In this document: positions 56,236 to 64,000 of the stretch, piece after piece
Layout of the letters: each line of letters opens with the position of its first letter
How positions within the stretch are numbered: the stretch's first letter is position 1
From: Favolaschia claudopus
Taxonomy: Eukaryota > Basidiomycota > Agaricomycetes > Agaricales > Mycenaceae
Reading direction: 5' to 3'
NCBI GenBank assembly: GCA_037176885.1
Contig: JAWWNJ010000004.1
Location: 1,798,001 to 1,862,000 of the forward strand
Length of the DNA stretch: 64,000 nucleotides
Notes under the pieces: generated by a model
The model's database searches: none
Told to the model about the DNA's origin: nothing
Seen by the model: only the letters and a program-made list of their open reading frames with translations
Position numbers and translations under genes: made by a program

Positions 56236-57931
56236 TTAATTGCCAGCGATTGCTTGGACTGCAGCTTGATCTTAGAGCTCAGAACTCATTACAAATGCAT
56301 AGATCAAATCTACAGCCATCACATAGTCTTACCGATTTGGAATTGCTCTCCTATAGCCTCATAGAAAGCGATCCTCTTCTTATACCCAGCGATTGCCTCC
56401 TCTTGCCTCTCAATGGTGATTCGTTGCTCTTCAATGATGGTTCGATACTGTTCGAGGGTGAACCGATTCTCCTCAATGGTAGCTTGGTTCTGTTGACTCA
56501 ATTGAGCCTCATAAGTGCTTGGAATGTATTGAACTTACGTACCATTCTTTCCTGTGCTTGAAGCAGGGCGAGCTGTTCCTGAGCCTGGTCAAGCTGTTCT
56601 TCAAGAGACGCAATCATTTCCTCGAGTTCCTTCAATTGTGCGTTATCAGTAATATGTCGCAGAGCTGTAATCATCAAGAACTTACTTCGACCCCCCGAGG
56701 CATGGGAAGGGGGGTATCAAGTTGTGGCTGAGACAATTAGACTTCAATCGTAAACAAAGATAGATATACAGCGCACCTCATCGAATTCTGGCTGCACCAG
56801 CTCATTATCATCGACGTCCATATTCATATCAAAGGAGGGTTGGGGGCTCGGTGACGACGAAGGTGGATTACGGATGACTTCCGGACGGCGAGGAGCAGAT
56901 ATCGGGGTCGGGAGTTGGCCTTCATTTGCTAGCATCGACGCTGTTCTCCGGATAGGAGTGGACGGGCCAGCCTCGTTGGAGCCGACAGTCTGTCGTATGA
57001 CCTCAGTCGTCGCGGTTCTGAACAATGAGAGTATGAGAGAATAGTTTCCACACATAGAAAAAAGTCGCTCGCGGTGAGGGAAGGGAAAGTTCGTGGAGAA
57101 CACGTAGTTCTTCCTGTAGTTCCTCGATTTCAGCATCTCTTGCTTCGAACCCCGCAGCTATTTCACGCTGTAACGCTTTGATGCGAGCTTCTTGTTCATC
57201 GTTAAGTTTCTCCAACTGAAATCCGGTCAGTTTCCAGCAACAACCACGCCGCAACTCTTCTTACCTGGGCTTTGGTGAGATTCTTGAGGGGTCCTATGTA
57301 GAGCTTGGAGGCCGCGAAGAGAGCCCCTAGCTCCGCTTGCTCATCGTCAATATATTCGACCCCAACTTCGCGCTCAATGTCCGTCAGCCTGTGTTTGATT
57401 GAACTCAGATCAACAACACGGTGAGGAAATGCATACTTGGTCTGGCCTTCTGGAGTGACTGTGAAGGTTCCTTTTTCGAAGTCGGCTTGAATGAGTCCAC
57501 GACGGTGCTGCAGAAAAATCATCGAAGCAGTGGTACAAGAAAGACGACGCGACAAACCAATGTTCTGACAATATCCTCGAATCGGTGTGAGAATCTCAGG
57601 CCCACCGGACGGGTATAGACTCTGGCATTATTTTCGGCTAGAGACGAAAAAAAGCATGATAATATGAGACCTTGAATCCGACCTAAATGAGTCGAGGCTA
57701 ACCTGTGTCCGACACGTCAGACAAGCGAATGGCTTGATCTAATTGTGCAGAATGTTGCTGAATGGCAACTACTACTTCTGTTGGTGTACATTGGCACCTA
57801 TACAGAAACGAGACAGTGAAAAGTACCGACGATGTAAGTAGGGCACTGAGCGCATTGGCGCCTTGCGAGTTCGAACAGCAGGCATTTGAAAAGAATAGCG
57901 AAAGGCAAGAAGAGAATGTGGTCGGGAGCAA
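56236..57931 (-). CDS. Coiled-coil protein, hypothetical
   Basis: No known family. Supported exons: AIQQHSAQLDQAIRLSDVSD, then ENNARVYTRPVGLRFSHRFE, GLIQADFEKGTFTVTPEGQT, HRVVDLSSIKHRLTDIEREV and YIDDEQAELGALFAASKLYI, an ordered N-terminal domain. Then long heptad-type coiled coils: LEKLNDEQEARIKALQREIA, RDAEIEELQEELRVLHELSL, LKELEEMIASLEEQLDQAQE and EENRFTLEQYRTIIEEQRIT. A proline/serine stretch with STPIRRTAS and acidic NMDVDDNELVQPEFDE lies between the coils. The end is either a stop at 56319 (after QIGKTM) or, through one more intron, at 56236 (DQAAVQAIAGN). The first exon before 57890 was not resolved. Possibly a cytoskeletal or nuclear structural protein; this is inference only. Confidence 0.55.
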
Positions 57932-58226
57932 CGCCAGGCTGCTAATCAGTGGGTTGAAGAAGGGAAAGTCGGATTGGCAGTAAATCGAGACGCTCTATAT
58001 ATGCATTCCACGAGCTTTGTGCTTCAGTGGCTCAATCCCCTTGGTTCCTTGCATTGTGGTTGACTGTGAAAGGCTGTCTTGAAGCTTAAGAGGCATTGTC
58101 GTCGGGCAGAAGGGGCTGTTCTGGTCTGAACAAAGATGTAACATCGTTGAAAACAAGCAAAGTTAAAATTGATGGCGATCAAATTCAGCTCTTTGACTTC
58201 GACCTTCAAAAAATTTGTTCGACAAT

Positions 58227-58642
58227 ATGCCATTTTCTGGCAACAGACGAGCGGTCTTCAACGCCATGCTCCTCGCACAGGCTTCCTTCTTCTATTACTT
58301 CAAGCGCAAAACCACCACCGCCGAACGAAACCGATCGGAGGCGCGGATATCTGTTCTCGAGTCTGTAGTTGAAGAATTGCGGTCAAATAAACCTCTCTCG
58401 GACAACGAACTTGCAAGGCTAAAACGACTAGCTGCACCCCGACCACCGATCATCGAGCCAGAACTCACTTACGAGCCGGTACCTTTCAAAGAAATATTTT
58501 GGGGCGGGAAGCAGAAGCGAAAGAACGAAATGACGGACGCGTATCTTGACCAGGTACGGCGTACTAATTACTTTGGCTCGAGTATCGCTGAATATGTATG
58601 CAGATTGCGGAGGAACTCCAGAAATCTCGTCAAGAGCGATGA
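58227..58642 (+). CDS. Small hypothetical protein with an N-terminal hydrophobic segment
   Basis: Two exons: 58227 to about 58551 and 58605-58642, the intron starting GTACGG after DAYLDQ and ending TGCAG. Protein of about 120 residues: MPFSGNRRAVFNAMLLAQAS, FFYYFKRKTTTAERNRSEAR, a coiled-coil-like part ISVLESVVEELRSNKPLSD, PRPPIIEPELTYEPVPFKEI, GGKQKRKNEMTDAYLDQ and IAEELQKSRQER. The short hydrophobic N-terminus followed by basic residues fits a mitochondrial or membrane-anchored protein. No family name can be given. The gene is divergent from the coiled-coil gene, with about 300 bp between. Confidence 0.55.
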
Positions 58643-58797
58643 TTTTGAAGTTGGGCTTCCGGTACGCTTTGCAAAGTGGTCGATGTTTTCGAGGAACTCA
58701 CGTCTCTCCTTTGAAAGATGACCAGCATGCTATACAATACACTAATCCGAGTCGTAATCAATGTTCACATGAATATGTATCAAGACTTGACGCGGGA

Positions 58798-59607
58798 CTA
58801 GGAAACCGAGAATGGGTCGAATTCGGCGGGCGCTTCTCGAGAGTCGAAGAATTGCTCTCCTCCTTCGTCTTCGGACGCGGGAAGAGGAACGTCGACCTCA
58901 CTCGACTGCTTGCTCTGCGCCTGATCACTTCCCTCAAAACCTGGGATAGCTGGGCCTTCCACGGTAGACTCGACATGCTGTCCAGCTCCAATCATGGCTT
59001 CGCCAATCGCGGCCGTCACTGCTGAAGCTTGCAACAGCGAAGGAAACCCAGCGGGTACCTCGACCGTCAGTTTCGGTTTACCGCGACTCAGTGTGCTATC
59101 TGAACTCGTCGCAGTTTGTTCGCCGTCTTTCGCTACATTTATCGCAAGTTGCTCGGTGTCTTCCGCTGCATCCCCAGCTGCAGCTGCTGTTACTTGTACA
59201 CAGTCTTGCCCTCGATGATCATTCGCTGCTACCTCACCACAAGAAGTACTCTCATGATGACCGTCTGAGTGGCTATCCTCGAAGTCGACCTTGGCTGCCC
59301 CGCTCTCGTACCCACTGTCCCCATCATCCTTCCCACCAACATCCGCCTCTTCATGCACCGTTTGCTCCGCCTCCTCCGCCGCCCTTTCCACCATCTTTCT
59401 TATTTTTTCGATTGGCGCCGGTGCCGTTTTGCCTCCCGCCGGGTGTTCCAGGTGCCTCGGTCCCGGAGGCGGCACCCGACTCATCGGGCTTTGTTGAGTC
59501 GTCGGGCTTCGGCGTCCCAGGTTTGTCGGCGGGCCCCCCAGTGGGCTTTTCGGCGGGCTTGTCAAGGGGCTTCTCTGGAATCGGTGCGAACGGCGGTGGC
59601 GGTGGTG

Positions 59608-59638
<31 letters not shown>

Positions 59639-60503
59639 ACCCTCGGCTGCTGCAACTCGTCGATGAGTGCACGGCCAGCAAAAGAAAGCGTAACCCATCC
59701 ACCTGCAGAAGCCTGCTCAGGCTTGATAACGTCAGGCTTGATACCGAAGTGCTCTTTGATGATCTCCGTGAGCTCTGTTTGGCTCACGCTCGACGGCGAG
59801 GGACTGCGCAAGCCGCTTGAAGCAGCTCCATTGCGCAGACACTCTCGCGCCCGCGTCAACGGGATGACCGTCTCCATCCCCAGCCGCAACCCCTCATCCA
59901 CCGTCAGCAGTTCCGGCCGCTCGCACAGCGCAACGTATCGCGGAACGCAGAACGACTCGTCGACGTGGAAGTTGTGGTACAAGACTATGCGGTCGACGTC
60001 GAGCATTTCGAGCTTCTCCAGCTCACGGACGGCGAGGTTTTTCACTTCGAGGAACGACCAGCGGTCCGCGAGGCTCAGAATAACCGACCAGTCATCCACA
60101 CTAGCGTTGTACAGCGAATATTTGCTGCGAGGTGCACGTTAGCGTGACCGATGAGCAACGCGACACTACTCACGGATTGTAGAAGACCCATAGTAGCCGA
60201 TCGAAATCCGCACTCTTTACGCCGTCCAAAATGACAGCGCTGTCTTCCGATGAACCCAGCCGAAGCGCCCCCGGTGTTGCCGGAATCGCTAGCTGCTCTC
60301 GGAAAAACCTCGATTCCCTCTCGAAAAAGTAGCGGTGGACGCGGAACATTCGGTTTTCCGTCTACGCACCATTTGTGAGGAATAAAAGAACAGAGAAGGT
60401 AAAGCAAACGTACAATGCAATAAAAATCCCCGCCATTAATGTAGTATTTGTCGGAACGTTGCAAGCCCTGTAGGCTAGCGAGGTCGGAGTGCAGAGGCAT
60501 CAT
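58798..60503 (-). CDS. BTB/POZ domain protein with a long disordered tail
   Basis: Mushroom-type BTB protein, probably a transcriptional or Cul3-adaptor partner. The BTB fold: HSDLASLQGLQRSDKYYING, GDFYCI, then after an intron (near 60370-60414) ENRMFRVHRYFFERESRFFR, REQLAIPATPGALRLGSSED, AVILDGVKSADFDRLLWVFY and, after a second intron, KYSLYNASVDDWSVILSLAD, WSFLEVKNLAVRELEKLEML. These are the last BTB helices. The remaining roughly 330 residues are low complexity with poly-Ser (seven AGC-type codons, 59612-59640 region), SPPKSPLGGPP and acidic stretches, ending SREAPAEFDPFSVS. Stop at 58798. MMPLH at 60503 has two adjacent Met codons; either could start. Confidence 0.85.
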
Positions 60504-61162
60504 GTCAATCGGGGGAAGAGACTGTGAAGGATGGAGACGGCGAGGAGCTGGGTTTTATAACCTCGACCAACACGTGTTGGTCGCATGTAGAAACTACGCA
60601 CCAGAAGGGGGCTGTCTCTTGTGGTGCTCTAGCCGATGTGTCTGATGAGCGGCGAGCGCATTAGCTATGCGAGCATCGAGGCATCAAACGTGCTGATATA
60701 TCCGCTTCGTCCGTCCCGCCCCCCGACGTTCGTAGCTCAAGGGCGGAGAGTGACTTTCACATTAAAAGTTTGAGAGTGCAAGCGTGATCGCGCCAATGCA
60801 ATGCATTCGTGATCGACGCCGAGTTTGCGGTCTTTACCAGTCAAAAAGGGATGGATATTTGCCCGAAGGTATCCGAGTCTTCGTTGCCGTTGTGCGACAT
60901 TTGATGGACAGAAGCTGACAGAAGGCTCTCTTTTCGTTCTCAAGATTCTACTGGCATCATGCAGGTTCATATTGTAAGAAGGAATTCGCAGCATGTCTTC
61001 TGCGTCCCACCGCCATTCTCGCGGAAACATTCCACGAGGAAATGTGCTGAAATGTGTCGAGAATTGTACGTTAGATTGTCCGGCAGGTGGACACTGGAAA
61101 TTACAAGTAAATAACGGTAAAACGAATTACGATGCGGAAAAGGCCCTCATCCATCTGAGTAA
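60504..61162. other. Gap between the peroxygenase-like gene and the BTB gene
   Basis: Holds the BTB promoter and the 3' end of the peroxygenase gene on the same strand. Short frames only. No repeat or RNA gene noticed. Confidence 0.35.
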
Positions 61163-62258
61163 CTATCCCGACTTCGCAGTCAGACTGTCGAGCTGTTTAC
61201 AAATAGCCTTCGAATCCAGAGTCGGCGCATCCGAAACCCCAGTTCGAACGTAAGGGCATCCACCACTCGAGCTCCACTTGCTAGCGTCTTTGACCGCGCC
61301 GGTCAATTTGTTGACAGAGGCGGGGTCGAGAGTACACGATGGCCGAGCCCAGCCCTCAGCAAAAGGCAGGCGCTCCTCACGGAACCATATTTGCACGAAA
61401 CTGAGGTAATGTAAGCAAAAGCATTGACCTGTTGATGAACGAGCCTACTTCTTGGGGGTGACTCCGGTGGTGACGTTACCGAAAATGGCGAGCGTAAGAG
61501 CGAATGTGAACGATCTGAAGCCAATCTCTTTGTCGGTGTTCGTGAGATCAGGGTTGGTGCGCTAAGCACAAATGAATTCAATCCATGAACGAGCATTCAT
61601 CGTCACTGTGTGAATACATACCTGCGATATTGCGAGTCTTTCGAATTGGACCTGACCCGCAGATGTCACGTTGTAATATTCCACGCCAGGATTTGAGTTG
61701 GCCAGAGTGGAAAAGATGGTTTCATTAAAACGACTGTTGTCTCCAATCGCAAAGTCTTCCCGCGAAAGGGAGGCATCAAACTCGATCGTCCCATGGCTGA
61801 AAGGGTACAAATCAGAGGTAGCAATGATGTCGGCGAAGGTCAACTGACAGTTTGAGATCGTCAAGGGTGAAGCTGTCGGGTTCATTGGAGGTGAGAAGCC
61901 CTAATTTGGCTACCCCAGTGAGGAGAGCGGGGTCGACGTTATATACGTCTTTGCCGGAGCATTAGTAGAGCCTGCTGTGCAAGATTGGCTGACACCAACC
62001 TTCACAAGCCTGAAGAACGCTACGAATGGTGATGTTGCGCCCAGTTCGAGGAAGATAGCCATGGTTAGCAAGACTGTACAGTCAAATTGAGCGTCGGCAG
62101 AAATAAACGAGGTGAAGTACTCACGCATTGAGAGCAGGACAGGGTCCTCTTAAATCGGTTGGTTTTGGCGGTAGAAATCCATATCTGCTTTTCCCCGGGC
62201 AAGCAAAGGCATTTGTGGCGAACGTCGAGACAATGAGAAGGAAGGAAGGGAAGCGCAT
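61163..62258 (-). CDS. Heme-thiolate peroxygenase (UPO / chloroperoxidase family), secreted
   Basis: Predicted secreted enzyme that uses peroxide to oxyfunctionalise or halogenate substrates. The N-terminus is a signal peptide, MRFPSFLLIVSTFATNAFA, then CPGKSRYGFLPPKPTDLRGP and CPALNALANHGYLPRTGRN with the PCP motif whose Cys ligates heme iron. After an intron: DVYNVDPALLTGVAKLGLL, then HGTIEFDASLSRED with the Glu-x-Asp site, AIGDNSRFNETIFSTLAN and YYNVTSAGQVQFERLAIS. Then KEIGFRSFTFALTLAIF, VTPK and, across an intron, FVQIWFREERLPFAEGWARP, a family hallmark near the C-terminus. The Glu-x-Asp motif reads EFD, not EGD (UPO) or EHD (chloroperoxidase). The C-terminal tail after KDASKW contains two cysteines. 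Length about 260 residues, a short-type member. Stop at 61163. Confidence 0.85.
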
Positions 62259-63157
62259 CGTGTCAAGAGCAAAACTGTTGAAGGGAACGAAGAGAAGAGA
62301 TGAAGATGGAGTTTGTCGTCACCCAGAGAGGATTTTATACGAAGAGTTCTCTGGCAATTACTCCCCGCCATCAGAACAGATAGACTCAACCTGACAAGAC
62401 ACAGCGATTGAAAAAGGTGTGCACGGTGAATCCATGGTTTGCAAGAGAGACGTGTAATGGTGGGTACGTACTGCCACTGGGCGCGTTCACGCAGTGACCG
62501 TGTACACCGTGCCCGCCAGCACAAGCAATCAAGTTTTACGATGACGGCGGTCGGTCGCGTACTTCGCTAGCTTAGCAGTATTTACCCTGGGTTGTGATAT
62601 ATGGCTTGCTGCTCAGAACAAACAGCATGATGGTCGGCATTTTGGGATCGCAATGCAAAAGTCACGGCGAGAACGGGCGGTTCATTTTGCAATGTGCTAG
62701 TACAAGCACCGATGGTCAGGATCCGAGTCCCAAGCATAATATGGCGATCAGGTTGACCAGCAAGGCCGTACAACAGTCGCGCAGCCTCAGGTCGACAAGA
62801 CTCGAACGAGAATGGAAAGCGATAATTGGGCCCACTGAGGTCTAGGACGCAATGTAAATTGGACTCTCAAGGCAAGCAGCGGCCAGTATGCAGTAGGGCG
62901 AGCACGAGAGTGTTCAGCAGAAGAGCAGCCCCAGTTGAGCCCCAGCGTCCGCCATCGAACGACCAGACGAGGCTTCGGTCGAGAAAAGGTCCGGGCCGTC
63001 CGAGTCCGGATACAGCGTCACATAATGTTACGGTGTAGATCACGACCACGTGGCTAAAACGAACCTTGCCACTTGCCACCACCACCGTGTTCTACGCGTC
63101 CTACCCAATCCAATCCACCGCGTTTTCTTGCTTGTTTGTTATTCTTGAATATCCATC
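62259..63157. other. Divergent promoter region, peroxygenase and partial gene at the right edge
   Basis: 900 bp without a supported gene; short frames only (for example plus 62594-62845). A CT-rich block precedes the start at 63158. No repeat or RNA gene noticed. Confidence 0.4.
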
Positions 63158-64000
63158 ATGTCAAAATCTACAAGTTCTACCACTCAGAAACGTCCTTTCC
63201 AGGACATAACCGATCGATTCCTTTCTCCTCGCAAACGCAAACCAAAGACCCCAGGTGGCGCTTTCGGCGAGAAGCTGAGACTCAGAGTAGCAGAGAAAAA
63301 GATTTTTCCGTCCTCACTCCCCCCTTCGTCTCCGCCACTCTACCAATCATCCTCATCCGCTCGAGAGCTGCCCGCTCTCAACTCTGAGGATGAAGTAGTT
63401 CGAGGCATGCGCGTGGAGGAGGACGAGGAAGAGCGGGCGCCATTTGGGCACGAAGATTTTGGGACCATGCTACCGTCTGAGGACGGTGACTCGGATGCAG
63501 AGAATCGCTTACCCGCCAACCTCTCCGACCCTTTCGGCTTTTTTGCCGTGGAGCGCAAGCTCAAAGCGCAGCGGGAGGTGGAGCCGATGCTCGTGCATAC
63601 ACGATATGCAGACGACAAAGAGCGCGACGATGGACTGGTCATGCCACCCACCCCGCACAAACCGGTGATTGGGAAACGCAGATTTTCGAATGTTGTGAGC
63701 CCGAGGAGTGGTTCTGGGACGCCTTCCCCCGTCAAGGGAGATGGGGCTGGCGATTCCAACATGAGTGCGAGCCACGGTGATATCTCCCTCGTCGCAGATG
63801 AACACGAGGTCGAGGAGGAAGACGTGGAACCAAAGAAGAAGCGGGCCCGCAAGAGTGCAGAGGAAGTGTTGCCCATGCGGCGGAGTACTAGGACGCAGAG
63901 TAAGACTCCTGCAGCGGAGCAGAAAGAGAGGATGCTTTCTAAACCGAAGAAACCCGTTCGAAAAGCCACTGCGAAGGCAAAGGAGAAGGGGAAGAGTAAA
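63158..64000 (+). CDS. Nuclear-looking hypothetical protein, 3' end outside the window
   Basis: An open frame of at least 281 codons from ATG at 63158 (MSKSTSSTTQKRPFQDITDR) to the window edge. It is rich in Lys, Arg, Glu and Ser/Pro, with several basic clusters that could be nuclear signals (FLSPRKRKPKTPGG, PKKKRARKSAEEVLPMRRST, KPVRKATAKAKEKGKSK). A central ordered block reads LSDPFGFFAVERKLKAQREV, then MLVHTRYADD and MPPTPHKPVIGKRRFSNVVS. The PFGFFAVERKLK block looks like a conserved motif of a fungal nuclear protein. No domain name can be given. No intron is needed so far. The gene is divergent from the peroxygenase. Confidence 0.65.
   Translation, partial: MSKSTSSTTQKRPFQDITDRFLSPRKRKPKTPGGAFGEKLRLRVAEKKIFPSSLPPSSPPLYQSSSSARELPALNSEDEVVRGMRVEEDEEERAPFGHEDFGTMLPSEDGDSDAENRLPANLSDPFGFFAVERKLKAQREVEPMLVHTRYADDKERDDGLVMPPTPHKPVIGKRRFSNVVSPRSGSGTPSPVKGDGAGDSNMSASHGDISLVADEHEVEEEDVEPKKKRARKSAEEVLPMRRSTRTQSKTPAAEQKERMLSKPKKPVRKATAKAKEKGKSK

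Noticed and set aside
59612..59640. CTG repeat that reads as poly-Leu on the plus strand
   Set aside because: On the minus strand the same bases fall inside the BTB gene frame as AGC serine codons; the gene explains the repeat.
1..64000. CRISPR arrays, insertion sequences, operons
   Set aside because: Introns, eukaryotic families and the absence of direct repeat arrays or transposase genes make these inapplicable.

Overview
The window is nuclear DNA of a filamentous basidiomycete, most likely a mushroom-forming Agaricomycete. The evidence is dense protein-coding genes on both strands, many introns of about 50-60 nt with GT..AG ends, and typical families: LRR-type F-box proteins, a BTB protein, arrestin-fold proteins, an OPT transporter, a heme-thiolate peroxygenase and a GH71 alpha-1,3-glucanase. 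I saw no rRNA, tRNA, CRISPR array or intact transposon. Most gene models below were rebuilt by joining exons by eye, so inner exon borders are provisional unless given.

Layout. 0-5 kb: 3' part of a GH71 glucanase (-), cytosolic asparaginyl-tRNA synthetase (-), LSM4 (+). 5-12 kb: F-box/LRR-like gene (-), DPH5 (+), glutathione transferase (-), a SAM methyltransferase (+). 11.7-27.6 kb: an accessory-looking block in which an F-box gene and an arrestin-fold gene each occur twice, once on each strand, with a third broken F-box copy; an OPT transporter (-) sits between the two sets. 27.8-40 kb: MDM35 (-), a disordered protein (-), a pseudokinase (-), ketopantoate hydroxymethyltransferase (-), copper amine oxidase (-), a Gfd2-like protein (-) and a 3-beta-HSD-like protein (+). 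40-50 kb: KRI1 (+), a small protein with an internal repeat, and a tandem pair of unknown membrane proteins. 50-64 kb: F-box (-), a doubtful small gene, an Rtt107/Brc1-like multi-BRCT protein (-), a coiled-coil protein (-), a small protein (+), a BTB protein (-), a peroxygenase-like heme-thiolate enzyme (-) and a nuclear-looking protein that runs off the window.

The housekeeping genes (asparaginyl-tRNA synthetase, LSM4, DPH5, MDM35, panB, KRI1, BRCT) do not form one pathway. The items most worth a second look are: (i) the tandem pair at 45.9-50.0 kb, whose 3' exons are nearly identical at the DNA level while the introns between them have diverged; (ii) a pseudokinase lacking the glycine loop, the HRD Asp and the DFG Asp; (iii) the rearranged F-box/arrestin duplication with a pseudogene; (iv) a peroxygenase with EFD in place of EGD or EHD.
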